Assembly: GCA_041738505.1 (NCBI GenBank)
Contig: JBGSPQ010000013.1
Span: 1-64,000 of the forward strand
From: JBGSPQ01 sp041738505
GTDB taxonomy: Bacteria; Patescibacteriota; Gracilibacteria; UBA1369
Direction: 5' to 3'
DNA length: 64,000 bases
This document shows, in pieces, positions 50,255 through 58,920 of this stretch. The notes beneath the pieces were generated by a model. That model was not told where the DNA came from, made no database searches, and saw nothing but the letters and a program-made list of their open reading frames with translations. Position 1 is the first letter of the stretch. Each line of letters starts with the position of its first letter. The translations under genes and the position numbers were made by a program.

Positions 50255-50800
50255 ATGAACAAAATTATCGCTTTGGTGGGTATGCCGGGTACGGGGAAAT
50301 CGGTGGTGTCGGATTTTTTTGAAGTGAGGGGATTTGCTTCGGTTTATTTTGGAGGTGTAACGATGGATGAAATTGAAAAGCGCGGGCTGGAATTAAATGA
50401 ACAGAATGAGAAAAAGGTGCGTGAGCAGTTGAGGAAGGAACTGGGAATGGCGGCTTATGCGATTTTGAATATTCCGAAAATAGAGGAGGCGCTAAAACAT
50501 GAGAATGTGATTGTGGACGGGCTTTACAGCTGGAGCGAATACAAGGTTTTGAAGGACAAGTTTGGTGATTCGCTGGAGGTGTTGGCGATTGTTTCGCCAA
50601 GAATGGCCAGGCACGCAAGGCTGGCGGGACGCAAAGTGCGCCCGCTTACCGAAGAGGAATCCACCGCGCGTGATTATGCCGAAATTGAAAATCTGGAAAA
50701 AGGCGGCCCGATAGCGAATGCCGATAATTACATTGTGAACGACGGCACGATCAAAGATTTGATCGGTAGGCTGGAAAAATTGTACGGGAAAGAAGGTTGA
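50255..50800 (+). CDS. UPF0200-type nucleotide kinase-like protein
   Basis: 181 residues. P-loop MPGTGKSVVSDFFEVRG (about 9-25) begins a dephospho-CoA/adenylate-kinase-like fold: FGGVTMDEIEKRGLELN, VIVDGLYSWSEYKVL, a LID-like Arg segment ARHARLAGRKVRP and the family ending ADNYIVNDGTIKDLI. The pattern (RGLELNEQN, RKELGMAAYAI, NADNYIVNDGT) matches the UPF0200 family best known from archaea and also seen in CPR bacteria. Likely a nucleotide or small-metabolite kinase; substrate not known. A 46-nt piece of its start recurs at 39246. Confidence 0.85.
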   Translation: MNKIIALVGMPGTGKSVVSDFFEVRGFASVYFGGVTMDEIEKRGLELNEQNEKKVREQLRKELGMAAYAILNIPKIEEALKHENVIVDGLYSWSEYKVLKDKFGDSLEVLAIVSPRMARHARLAGRKVRPLTEEESTARDYAEIENLEKGGPIANADNYIVNDGTIKDLIGRLEKLYGKEG

Positions 50801-50827
50801 TGATTATTGTAATACAATTATTTGATT

Positions 50828-50856
50828 TTGACTTCTTTATGGTAAATTTTAATTTT
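50828..50856 (+). promoter_or_regulatory. Candidate promoter for the SLH gene at 50871
   Basis: TTGACT (50828-50833) and an AT-rich -10 (TAATTT, about 50850-50855) with 16-17 bp between them, about 15 bp before the ATG at 50871. The -35 matches consensus in five of six bases; the -10 is weak. Confidence 0.45.
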
Positions 50857-50870
50857 CTAAACTTAAATTT

Positions 50871-52436
50871 ATGAAAGCTCTTTTTAAAAGTGCGGTTGCT
50901 TTGACGCTTTTTGTTTTTATGATTCCGTTGGCGAGCGCGGGCGGATCAAGTGTGGGTGTTGATGAGACCAATGTTCGGGATAAAACATTAATTGCGGGAG
51001 AATCGGATCAATTACTGATGAGTTTTACAGTTGAACCATGGGAAGCTATTCCCGGAGATGTGAAGCTTGAAAGACTTGCTTTGACTTGTGTCCCCGCTCA
51101 CGGTTTTACAAATGTGAAGTTGATGATGGGAGATAAGGAGCTGGATAGTGCCGTTTTTGAAGAGAGTTTGACCGTTGAAGCGTTGACCGTGCAATTTGAG
51201 TCAAATGATCAGATCCTTCCAAACGGTGAACCGACTGAATTATCTTTGCTGGTTGATGTTGAAGAAGGAACTGGTGATTTTATTTCAGCCTGCGCAATTG
51301 ATAATATGGAGTTTTTAAATGTTGAATCCGAAACGATATATGCATCCAATTATCAGGCGATAAATTTTGGAGGAACGGATCGGCTTGTATATGTGGACGA
51401 TCAATCTGCGGAAAATCGCATGGAGAATTTTAATGTTTTTTATGAAGACGTAACGCCGATGGATCTTGGCTTGGGTTCAAAGGATAATGTTCTGATGAAA
51501 TTTGCGGTTAATGCTTCCGAAGATATTAATTTGCAGGATATGTTTCTTTATTGTTCAACTGCCGGAATTATCACAGATATGAGGCTGGAGGTTTCCGGGA
51601 CTGATGGTGGTGATCCGTTGGTTTTCAATACCACCTCTTTGCAAAATAGCGAGTATACAAATGCTCCCGATTATACACAGTCAAAGAGAGCTGTTTTTGC
51701 CGACTTAAACCAGATTACAGGTCTTGGGGCCGGTCGTAATTTTATTCTCTATGGTGATACCTCCACTTATTATAGTTATCTTCCGGGGACGGTTACGGAT
51801 TGTTCCGTGATTGATATTATGGCTACGGAGGTTGTCGCCGGCACTGATGAGTTTGTGCCTGCGGAGCTTGTGGTTGTAGAGGAGATGAATTTCAGTGATG
51901 TGGATGAAACTCATCCGAACTTTGAAGCTATCAAGTTTTTGTTTGATGCGGGTTATGTTGAAGGATATGGGAACGGCACATATCAACCGGAAATGAATAT
52001 CAATCGCGCGGAACTTTTAAAGATTCTGGTGGAAGCGGTTATGGGTGTACCGGATGCGGATTTGTATAATAATTGTTTTTCCGACGTGGGTACGGAGTGG
52101 TATGCAAAGTATGTTTGCAGGGCCAAGGGTCTTGGATGGATTTCGGGATATCCGGACGGGTCGTTTAAACCGGGAAACAGTGTGAATAATGTTGAAGCTT
52201 TAAAGATGGTGCTTGAAGTTACTAACATTGGAGTGAGTCCCGTGGAGGGTCAGCCCGTGGAAGAAATTATGAGCGGAGACGAATGGTACACGGTTTATGT
52301 TAATAAGGCTTATCAAACCGGGTTGTTGGATACATGTACAACCGAATGTTTGTTTGTTCCCGGCGAGTTTTCTTCCAGAGGGGAGGTCAGCGAATATATG
52401 TTCAGGGCTTATGAGTGGCTGGGGGCACACATGTAA
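50871..52436 (+). CDS. Exported protein with three SLH domains
   Basis: 521 residues. Signal peptide MKALFKSAVALTLFVFMIPL with likely cleavage near ASAGG (about 24). Residues about 30-340 are two beta-rich repeats of one kind (RLALTCVPAHGFTNVKLMM and DMFLYCSTAGIITDMRLEV are equivalent), followed by three SLH domains (about 345-521: DVDETHPNFEAIKFLFDAG, INRAELLKILVEAV, GSFKPGNSVNNVEALKMVL, FSSRGEVSEYMFRAYEW). Probably held in the S-layer by cell-wall polymer. A terminator follows the stop. Confidence 0.88.
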   Translation: MKALFKSAVALTLFVFMIPLASAGGSSVGVDETNVRDKTLIAGESDQLLMSFTVEPWEAIPGDVKLERLALTCVPAHGFTNVKLMMGDKELDSAVFEESLTVEALTVQFESNDQILPNGEPTELSLLVDVEEGTGDFISACAIDNMEFLNVESETIYASNYQAINFGGTDRLVYVDDQSAENRMENFNVFYEDVTPMDLGLGSKDNVLMKFAVNASEDINLQDMFLYCSTAGIITDMRLEVSGTDGGDPLVFNTTSLQNSEYTNAPDYTQSKRAVFADLNQITGLGAGRNFILYGDTSTYYSYLPGTVTDCSVIDIMATEVVAGTDEFVPAELVVVEEMNFSDVDETHPNFEAIKFLFDAGYVEGYGNGTYQPEMNINRAELLKILVEAVMGVPDADLYNNCFSDVGTEWYAKYVCRAKGLGWISGYPDGSFKPGNSVNNVEALKMVLEVTNIGVSPVEGQPVEEIMSGDEWYTVYVNKAYQTGLLDTCTTECLFVPGEFSSRGEVSEYMFRAYEWLGAHM

Positions 52437-52461
52437 ATAATACGATTCTATCAATTCTATC

Positions 52462-52492
52462 AAACACCCGACTGTAGACAGCGGGTGTTTTG
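52462..52492 (+). terminator. Terminator after the SLH gene
   Basis: AAACACCCG (52462-52470) pairs with CGGGTGTTT (52482-52490) around an 11-nt loop that can pair CTGT/ACAG. The T run is short. The same stem is used at 16545. Confidence 0.75.
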
Positions 52493-52532
52493 GTAGGGTA
52501 TGTTTGCTTTGCATATAAGTAACAAATCATCC

Positions 52533-53867
52533 ATGAAAAGAATTATTCCGTTCTTGATGGTTTTATTGTTTGTCGGCGGATTTACGGCGAGTGCCAAGGT
52601 TACGGAAAACGAAATTTTGTCCATTGTGCAGATTATAAATTACGATGTGAATGATGAGCCGTTGTCCACGGGCTCGGGCGTTGTGATTGACGGGACGGGC
52701 AGAATTTTGACCAACTATCATGTGCTGGAGGATTATTATGCATATGATGACAGTTATATGCTGGTGTGCATGACTTTAAGCGTGACCGAAGAGCCGGTCT
52801 GTATGGTGGTTGTGGATGTGGTGGGTGTTTGGGAGACGGCGGATCTGGCTTTGCTGGAGATAATATTGGTATATGATCCGGAAACCGAAGAAATGATAGA
52901 AAAGGATGAGTTTTTAATGAAGTACGATGTTACTTTTAATCATGTGAATTTTGATAAACAGATTTGGGATGATGAAAACGTGGAGCTGGGTGATGAACTG
53001 CAGATTTTGGGTTATCCGGGAGTGGGGGGGACGACCATAACTTATACAAGGGGAACTGTGAGCGGTTTTGAACGATTGTTGACCGATGATGGTTATTATC
53101 CCTGGCTGATTAAAACCGACGCCAGTATCAATCCGGGGAATTCGGGCGGGGGCGCTTTTGATGTAAATAATTATTTTGTGGGGATTCCCAGCATCGGGAC
53201 TTATGAAATGGGCGATATGGCTTATGTGATTTCGCTTCCGGTGATTAATCTTTTTTTGAATGAGTTTTTGGGCGATGAATATATGGCTCAAAACGATTTT
53301 GCAGAGGTTCCTTTTGAATTGGAGGATGTGCAGGTTTCCGAGGACGGTGAATTCTGGGTGATGTTTACGGATGTCGGGGATAAATACAAATATGTATCGG
53401 CGATTGTTTATGTTAAGGAACTGGGGCTGGTGCAGGGGTACGCGGATGGCACCTATAAGCCGTATAATGAGATTAACAGGGCGGAGTTTGTGAAAATTCT
53501 GGTTGAGGGAAAATTTCAGGAATATTTGCAGGATTATAAGCCGGGTAATTGTTTTAAGGATGTCGCCGCTTCGGACTGGTATGCCAAGTATGTTTGTTTT
53601 GCCAAGGACAAGGGGATTATCGGCGGGTATCCGGACGGTACTTTTAAGCCGGCGCAAAATGTGAACGTGGCGGAAGCGCTGAAAATAGTGCTTGAGACTT
53701 ATTTTGGCAATGTGACTCCGGTGGACGGGGAGTGGTATCAAAAATATGTGGATTATGCACATAAGCAGGATTTCTGGCTTGATGAATGGATGAGCGAGTC
53801 TTACTTGCTGAAGCGCGGTGAGATGGCCGAATTGATGTACCGCGCGCTTATAATGATTAACGGGTAA
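52533..53867 (+). CDS. SLH-anchored trypsin-like serine protease
   Basis: 444 residues from the ATG at 52533 (MKRIIPFLMVLLFVGG); an upstream ATG adds 11. Signal peptide with cleavage near SAKV (about 21). A chymotrypsin/DegP-like protease domain (about 30-255) has the triad: His in GRILTNYHVLEDY (about 67), Asp in ETADLALLEI (about 110) and Ser in NPGNSGGGAFD (about 209). Three SLH domains follow (about 285-444: YKYVSAIVYVKELGLVQGY, INRAEFVKILVEG, NVNVAEALKIVLE, LKRGEMAELMYRAL). This fixes a protease to the outer surface, probably for surface-protein turnover or nutrient use. Confidence 0.9.
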   Translation: MKRIIPFLMVLLFVGGFTASAKVTENEILSIVQIINYDVNDEPLSTGSGVVIDGTGRILTNYHVLEDYYAYDDSYMLVCMTLSVTEEPVCMVVVDVVGVWETADLALLEIILVYDPETEEMIEKDEFLMKYDVTFNHVNFDKQIWDDENVELGDELQILGYPGVGGTTITYTRGTVSGFERLLTDDGYYPWLIKTDASINPGNSGGGAFDVNNYFVGIPSIGTYEMGDMAYVISLPVINLFLNEFLGDEYMAQNDFAEVPFELEDVQVSEDGEFWVMFTDVGDKYKYVSAIVYVKELGLVQGYADGTYKPYNEINRAEFVKILVEGKFQEYLQDYKPGNCFKDVAASDWYAKYVCFAKDKGIIGGYPDGTFKPAQNVNVAEALKIVLETYFGNVTPVDGEWYQKYVDYAHKQDFWLDEWMSESYLLKRGEMAELMYRALIMING

Positions 53868-53894
53868 TGTTGTTAAGGCGGATTAAAATCAAAT

Positions 53895-54653
53895 ATGAGC
53901 TTCTGGCAGAGCAAAAAGGCCGATATTTACATTCATCTTTATGATGATTTTGCGTCATCTCTGAAAACCGCGGATGAATTGCGTTTTCTGCAAAGTGTTT
54001 TTCGTAAAGATCGGAAAATAATTGAATTTGGCTGCGGAACGGGGCGAACGCTTGTTCCGTTATTGAAATCCGGATATAAAATTTCGGGATTGGATTTATC
54101 CAAAGGGATGCTTAATCATCTCAAGAGAAAATTGAAGGCAGAAGGGTTGGAGACGGATATTTATAATAAAGACCTGACAAAATTTGCGTTGCCGGTGAAA
54201 TTTGACGGAGGCGTTTTGTCTCAGCGTACTTTGAATTTTATAACTGCGCCGGCGGGGCAGAGAAAGGCGCTGGAAAATATTGCGAAGATTTTGAAGAAGA
54301 ACGCGGTATTGGTAATTAACCTGATGCCGGCGCGTCCGAATGATTTTGCAAAAACGCAGAAATCACTCAAGAAAACGGAAACTTTTAAAAATTCCGTTAC
54401 GGGAAACAAAGTGGAGTTTTGGGAAAACTGGATTCCGGATTCCATAAACCAAACCTGGACTTTTAGAAATGAGTTTCGCGAAGAGAATAAAAGAGTGGGC
54501 ACGGATATGCAAATGCGGGTTATTTTTGAGTTGGAGATGAAATATTTGCTGGAACTTTGCGGGTTTGTTGTTGTGGCGGTTTATGGCAACTGGAAAAAAC
54601 GAAAGTATGATGAGGGGGCAACGGATATGATTTTTGTTACAAGGAAGAAATAG
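53895..54653 (+). CDS. SAM-dependent methyltransferase (class I)
   Basis: 252 residues. N-terminal FWQSKKADIYIHLYDDFA, then motif I IIEFGCGTGRTLVPLLK (about 37-53), the acidic motif II residue in ISGLDLSKGMLNHLK and motif III region KFDGGVLSQRTLNF; the C-terminal half carries beta strands (MQMRVIFELEMKYLLELCGF) typical of methyltransferase type 11/25. Substrate not readable. It ends just before the long copy of the dispersed palindrome. Confidence 0.82.
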   Translation: MSFWQSKKADIYIHLYDDFASSLKTADELRFLQSVFRKDRKIIEFGCGTGRTLVPLLKSGYKISGLDLSKGMLNHLKRKLKAEGLETDIYNKDLTKFALPVKFDGGVLSQRTLNFITAPAGQRKALENIAKILKKNAVLVINLMPARPNDFAKTQKSLKKTETFKNSVTGNKVEFWENWIPDSINQTWTFRNEFREENKRVGTDMQMRVIFELEMKYLLELCGFVVVAVYGNWKKRKYDEGATDMIFVTRKK

Positions 54654-54657
54654 TATT

Positions 54658-54693
54658 ATACGACATCCGACTTCTAGATGTCGGATGTCGTAT
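54658..54693. repeat. Dispersed palindrome, long copy
   Basis: ATACGACATCCGAC (54658-54671) and GTCGGATGTCGTAT (54680-54693) form a perfect 14-pair stem around TTCTAGAT. The copy at 24856-24888 shares the core and outer arms. It lies 5 bp after the methyltransferase stop and 58 bp before pyrC. It lacks a T run, so it is unlikely to be an ordinary terminator. Confidence 0.8.
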
Positions 54694-54750
54694 TCTAGAC
54701 ATACCGATTGGGAGCAGGTAAAGTTGAAGTGTACCTTAACTCCAATTTTT

Positions 54751-56112
54751 ATGGCGTCAAAACTTTTTGTTAACGCGCGGATTGTGCGACATGACGGTGT
54801 TAAAGAAGGAGCGGTGGCGGTGAAGGAGGGTAAAATTGTTGATGTTTGGTATGTGGATGGTACAGCCGATAAGAAGTCTTTTTTTGATAAGTTGATGGGT
54901 GCGGACGCGCCCGATAAATCCAAATTTGATGAAGTGATTGATCTGGAAGGTAAATATTTGTTGCCGGGGCTTGTGGACGCGCATGTGCATTTTAGAACGC
55001 CGGGGCATGATGCCAAGGAGGATTGGACTACGGGTTCCAAGGCTGCGCTGGCCGGAGGGGTGACTACCGTTTTGGATATGCCGAATAACGATCCGCCGAC
55101 GATTGATGAAGAGACTTTGAACGAAAAAAGAAAAATGGTTGATGTGGAAACGTTGGTTAATTACGGGCTTTTTGTGGGGGCGACGGATGAAAACGCGGAA
55201 ACGGTCGGGAAGATAAAAGGAACGGCCGGGGTGAAAGCATATCTTGGAAGTTCCACCGGCAATCTGCTTCTGGACGCCAAGATTTACTTTGAAAAACTTT
55301 TGGAAAATACGGAGAAAATTGTGGCCGTACATGCTGAAAGCGAGCTTTGTATGCTGGAGCTGGCATCCGAGTACGACGGGAAAAACGATCCGTGCGTTCA
55401 TTCGCTGATAAGGAGCCCGGATTGCGCCTATGAAGCCGTGAAAGATACTTTACATCTGGCCAAAAAACACGGTAAAAAAATCCATCTGTGCCATGTCTCC
55501 ACGGAAAAAGAGCTGGATGCCGTGCGTAAGTTTAAGGATGAAAATGTGAGCGTGGAGGTTACCCCGCACCATCTTTTTCTGACGACTCTGGATTATGAAA
55601 AATTGGGAAATCTGATAAAGGTTAATCCGCCCGTGCGCGAGCCCGCCGACCAGGTGGCGCTGTGGGAGGGGATAAAAGATGGAACGGTAAATATTGTTGC
55701 GACCGATCATGCTCCTCATACTCTTGATGAAAAAAAGAAGGATTATAAGGACGTTCCTTCGGGTGTGCCGGGGGTTCAGACCATGCTGCCCTTGCTTCTG
55801 AACGCCGTGAATGAGGGGAAATTGTCGCTGGAGAAAGTGGTTGAGCTGACTTCGTACAATCCCGCGAAAATTTTCGGTATTAAAAACAAGGGATTGATTG
55901 AAAAGGGGATGGATGCGGATTTGACGGTTGTGGATATGGAAAAAGAATCAAAAGTGAATAAGAATTATCTGTTCAGCAAGTGCGGATGGTCGCCGTTTGA
56001 AGGAAGAGAGCTTAAAGGCTGGCCGGTTTTGACTTTTGTGAACGGGGAAAAAATGTATGAATGGCGGGATCGTTTTGGTGAGGCCAAGGGGAGGGAAGTG
56101 AACTTTGGATAG
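54751..56112 (+). CDS. pyrC: Dihydroorotase
   Basis: 453 residues from the ATG at 54751 (MASKLFVNARIVRHDG). Closes carbamoyl-aspartate to dihydroorotate, third step of UMP synthesis. It is an amidohydrolase TIM barrel: metal site DAHVHFRTPGHDAKEDW (about 74), the metal-bridging segment near AHVNYGLFVG-type positions, HLCHVSTEKELD, EVTPHHLFLT, and IVATDHAPHTLDEKKKD with the catalytic Asp. The length and KNGLIEKGMDADLTVVD end fit class I (PyrC with allantoinase-like core). pyrD follows 78 bp later; a stem-loop lies between them. Confidence 0.95.
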   Translation: MASKLFVNARIVRHDGVKEGAVAVKEGKIVDVWYVDGTADKKSFFDKLMGADAPDKSKFDEVIDLEGKYLLPGLVDAHVHFRTPGHDAKEDWTTGSKAALAGGVTTVLDMPNNDPPTIDEETLNEKRKMVDVETLVNYGLFVGATDENAETVGKIKGTAGVKAYLGSSTGNLLLDAKIYFEKLLENTEKIVAVHAESELCMLELASEYDGKNDPCVHSLIRSPDCAYEAVKDTLHLAKKHGKKIHLCHVSTEKELDAVRKFKDENVSVEVTPHHLFLTTLDYEKLGNLIKVNPPVREPADQVALWEGIKDGTVNIVATDHAPHTLDEKKKDYKDVPSGVPGVQTMLPLLLNAVNEGKLSLEKVVELTSYNPAKIFGIKNKGLIEKGMDADLTVVDMEKESKVNKNYLFSKCGWSPFEGRELKGWPVLTFVNGEKMYEWRDRFGEAKGREVNFG

Positions 56113-56131
56113 AACCGCTTTTTTAGCGGTT
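56113..56131 (+). terminator. Stem-loop after pyrC
   Basis: AACCGCT (56113-56119) pairs with AGCGGTT (56125-56131) around a T-rich loop. There is no proper T run behind it, so it may be a weak terminator or an RNA-stability element between pyrC and pyrD. Confidence 0.4.
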
Positions 56132-56190
56132 GTCACTTTTGGCGGGGCGTGATTTAATGGGTGCGGAATTTAGCCGGTAACACCAAAAAT

Positions 56191-57111
56191 ATGAATCTTG
56201 AGACGGAGTTCCTGGGAGTGAAATTTTCAAACCCGCTGGTGGTGGCTTCGGGCATTTTGGGGGTGACCGGGGCCAGTCTGAAGTTTGTTGTGGCGAACGG
56301 GGCGGGGGGTGTGACATCCAAATCAATCTGGCTTAAGGAACATAAGGGTCACAAAAATCCGGTGATGATCGCGAATGAACATTATATGCTTAACGCGGTG
56401 GGTCTGCCCGACGCGGGGATAGAAAAAGCGCAGTTGGAGATGGGAAAGTACATGGAAAACAAACCGGCGCCGATGATTGCGAGTATTACGGCGGGTACAA
56501 TTGATGATTTTGGGGAGATTGCGGAAAGGATAAGTGAGCTGAATCCGGATATCATTGAGGTGAACAGTTCATGTCCGAATGTGGAAAGTGAGCTGGGAAA
56601 GCCGTTTGCCTGTGTGGCGGGTGATGTTGCGAAAGTGACAAAAATTGTTAGAGCGCGGACAAAAATTCCGATTACGGTTAAGTTGAGCCCGAATGTGGAA
56701 AATCTGGTGGAAATTGCCAAAGCGGTGGTGGATGCGGGGGCCGACGGGCTGACTTTGATTAACACGGTGGGGCCGGGTATGGCTATAGATTTGGATATGA
56801 GAAGGCCGATTCTGGCCAACAAGGTGGGCGGGGTTTCCGGGCCGGCGATCAAGCCGATTGCGGTGAAGTGCGTTTACGATGTGCACAGGGCTTTGCCGAA
56901 TATACCGATTATTGGGACGGGTGGAATTACCACAGGTGAGGACGCGTTGGAAATTATCATGGCGGGGGCGACTCTGGTGGGGGTGGGAACGGCCGTTTAC
57001 TATCGTGATGTTGAATGTTTCAGGTTGATCGCGGAGGAGATGAGCAGGTGGTGTGACGCCAACGGTGTCAAAAATTTGGCGGAAATCCGGGGGGTTGCGG
57101 TGGTCAGGTAA
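56191..57111 (+). CDS. pyrD: Dihydroorotate dehydrogenase, class 1B catalytic subunit
   Basis: 306 residues from the ATG at 56191 (MNLETEFLGVKFSNP); an upstream GTG at 56161 would add ten. Oxidises dihydroorotate to orotate, fourth step of UMP synthesis, and passes electrons through FMN to PyrK. Seen: NPLVVASGILGVTGASLK, KSIWLKEHKGHKNP, NAVGLPDAGIEKA, EVNSSCPNVESELGKPF with the catalytic Cys of class 1B, KLSPNVENLVEIAKAV, and GTGGITTGEDALEIIMAGATLVGVGTA for the FMN phosphate. The PyrK partner lies 57 bp later, which agrees with class 1B. Confidence 0.96.
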   Translation: MNLETEFLGVKFSNPLVVASGILGVTGASLKFVVANGAGGVTSKSIWLKEHKGHKNPVMIANEHYMLNAVGLPDAGIEKAQLEMGKYMENKPAPMIASITAGTIDDFGEIAERISELNPDIIEVNSSCPNVESELGKPFACVAGDVAKVTKIVRARTKIPITVKLSPNVENLVEIAKAVVDAGADGLTLINTVGPGMAIDLDMRRPILANKVGGVSGPAIKPIAVKCVYDVHRALPNIPIIGTGGITTGEDALEIIMAGATLVGVGTAVYYRDVECFRLIAEEMSRWCDANGVKNLAEIRGVAVVR

Positions 57112-57167
57112 TAGTGTTTACCAGAGCGGAGAAATCAAATAACTGTATAAAAAATTTATCCAAAAAT

Positions 57168-58055
57168 ATGAGAGATTTGTCATCATTGCCCAAGGCGTTT
57201 CCGAAAGCTCTGCCGATTAAAAAAATCATCCAAGAGACCGATAATGTTAAGACTTTTGTGTTTGAATATGATTTGGGCGCGGAGCCGGGTCAGTTTGTGA
57301 ATATGTGGCTACCGGGGGTGGATGAAAAACCGATGAGTGTGGCTTATTGTGATGAAAACGAGTTTTGGGTTTCCATCTTCGCGGTGGGGCCTTTCAGCAG
57401 CGCGATGCATGAACTTAAGGAGGGGGATAAAGTTGGTGTTCGGGGGCCGTACGGCAGGGGATTCACCTGGAAGAAGGGTGAACATCTTGTGATGATGGCC
57501 GGCGGGTACGGGGCGGCTCCACTATATTATCTTACGAGGAAAGCGGTGGAGGACGGTTGCACGGTTGAGTTTGTGATTGGGGCCAGGAGCAAGAGTCATG
57601 TTCTTTATACGGAGAGGATTGAGGCTCTTAAGAACGTGTTTCTGCACGTGGCGACGAGTGACGGTTCATTGGGGGTGAAGGGGTATAACACTTTGATTCT
57701 GGAACAGCTCATTAAGGATGCGGGCAGGGGGAAATCTTTCCGCGAGCATTGCGGGGATGATACATGTGAAAGGGAGGAGGTGGATTTCGCATCTTTAAAT
57801 CGCGTGTACGCCTGCGGGCCGGAGCTGATGATGAAGTCGGTGGCGGAGATGTGTCTGGCCGGAGGGATTGAATCCGAGGTTTCGGTGGAGAGGTATATGA
57901 AGTGCGGATTTGGTGTTTGCGGGCAGTGCTCGGTGGATGGCAGTGGCAAGCGCATGTGTAGTGAGGGGCCTTGTATGAGCGGCGCGGACGCGCTTAAGAT
58001 TGAGGAGTTTGGTAAATACCACCGCGATGCACAAGGGAAGGTTCATGAATTCTAG
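57168..58055 (+). CDS. pyrK: Dihydroorotate dehydrogenase electron-transfer subunit
   Basis: 295 residues from the ATG at 57168 (MRDLSSLPKAFPKAL). It accepts electrons from PyrD and reduces NAD+. Seen: a FAD-binding barrel (ETDNVKTFVFEYDLGAEPGQF, KPMSVAY), a NAD-binding domain (GEHLVMMAGGYGAAPLYYL), and a C-terminal [2Fe-2S] motif CGFGVCGQC followed by CSEGPC. An extra Cys-containing insert (SFREHCGDDTCEREE, about 197-212) breaks the usual run between them. Normal length otherwise. It is followed by the fold-back element 58070-58212, not by a plain terminator. Confidence 0.92.
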   Translation: MRDLSSLPKAFPKALPIKKIIQETDNVKTFVFEYDLGAEPGQFVNMWLPGVDEKPMSVAYCDENEFWVSIFAVGPFSSAMHELKEGDKVGVRGPYGRGFTWKKGEHLVMMAGGYGAAPLYYLTRKAVEDGCTVEFVIGARSKSHVLYTERIEALKNVFLHVATSDGSLGVKGYNTLILEQLIKDAGRGKSFREHCGDDTCEREEVDFASLNRVYACGPELMMKSVAEMCLAGGIESEVSVERYMKCGFGVCGQCSVDGSGKRMCSEGPCMSGADALKIEEFGKYHRDAQGKVHEF

Positions 58056-58069
58056 ATATTGTTTGCGGT

Positions 58070-58212
58070 GTTTGAAAAAGATTTGGCCTGAAGGCAATCA
58101 CGAGCCCGAGCGGGCATGGATCGAGCGAAGCGAGAGAGCGAGGGTGAGTGCTTAGCGCAGGACGCCTCGCAGGGGCGGACAAGCGGGCCTTCAGGAAAAA
58201 TCTTTTTCAAAC
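58070..58212. repeat. Large fold-back element between pyrK and pyrE
   Basis: Arms GTTTGAAAAAGATTTGGCCT... (58070-58095) and ...AGGAAAAATCTTTTTCAAAC (58187-58212) are inverted copies matching at 24 of 26 positions. The 91-nt GC-rich centre contains GCCC-GAGC-GGGC and GCGAGG/CCTCGC hairpins, so the whole could form a three-way junction, as DNA cruciform or in the pyrE leader RNA. It ends 24 bp before the pyrE start. A second element of like build lies at 59558-59708. Confidence 0.8.
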
Positions 58213-58235
58213 AATAACACTAACATTTATCTTTT

Positions 58236-58904
58236 ATGCAGAAATATCAGGAGGAGTTTATTACTTTTTTGGTTAAGTCGGGGGCGCTGAAGTTTGGAGA
58301 TTTTACGCTTAAAAGCGGGAGGCAGTGTCCTTATTTTTTGAATATGGGGTCGTTTTACAAGGGTAGTCAGATTGTGGAGTTGGGCAAGTACTACGCCGCC
58401 GCCCTTGAGATGAACGTTAAGGAGTTTGATGTCGTTTTTGGGCCGGCTTACAAGGGTATTCCGCTGTGCGTTGCGGCGGCGGCTATGATGTACAAAGATC
58501 ATGGCAAGGATGTCGCTTACAGCTACAACAGAAAAGAAGCCAAGGATCACGGAGAGGGTGGGAATATTATCGGCGCGCCGATCACCTCCGAAACCAAAGT
58601 GGTGATTGTGGACGATGTGATGACGGCGGGAACGGCCGTGCGCGAGACTCTGGATTTGATGGATAAACTGGGTAAGCCGGAAATCAAAGGTATTTTGATT
58701 GCCGCGGACAGAATGGAAAAAGGTCAGGGCGAAAAAAGCGCCGTGCAGGAAATCAAAGACAACTTTGGCATCAACGTCTATTCAATCGTCAACCTGAACG
58801 ACATTGTTGAATTCCTCTACAACAAAGAGGTGGAGGGTACGGTTTACATAGACGACGAAAAAATGGCGGCCATCAAGGCTTACCGCGAACAGTACGGAGT
58901 ATAA
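58236..58904 (+). CDS. pyrE: Orotate phosphoribosyltransferase
   Basis: 222 residues. Joins orotate and PRPP to orotidine monophosphate, fifth step of UMP synthesis. Seen: ALKFGDFTLKSGRQCPYF (substrate region), VFGPAYKGIPLCVAAAAMM, AYSYNRKEAKDHGEGGNIIG (the flexible catalytic loop), and VVIVDDVMTAGTAVRETLD, the PRPP-binding loop with the Asp-Asp pair. Length fits the family. The fold-back element sits immediately upstream and the HAD gene follows 16 bp later. Confidence 0.97.
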   Translation: MQKYQEEFITFLVKSGALKFGDFTLKSGRQCPYFLNMGSFYKGSQIVELGKYYAAALEMNVKEFDVVFGPAYKGIPLCVAAAAMMYKDHGKDVAYSYNRKEAKDHGEGGNIIGAPITSETKVVIVDDVMTAGTAVRETLDLMDKLGKPEIKGILIAADRMEKGQGEKSAVQEIKDNFGINVYSIVNLNDIVEFLYNKEVEGTVYIDDEKMAAIKAYREQYGV

Positions 58905-58920
58905 TTTCTAACCAATACAA

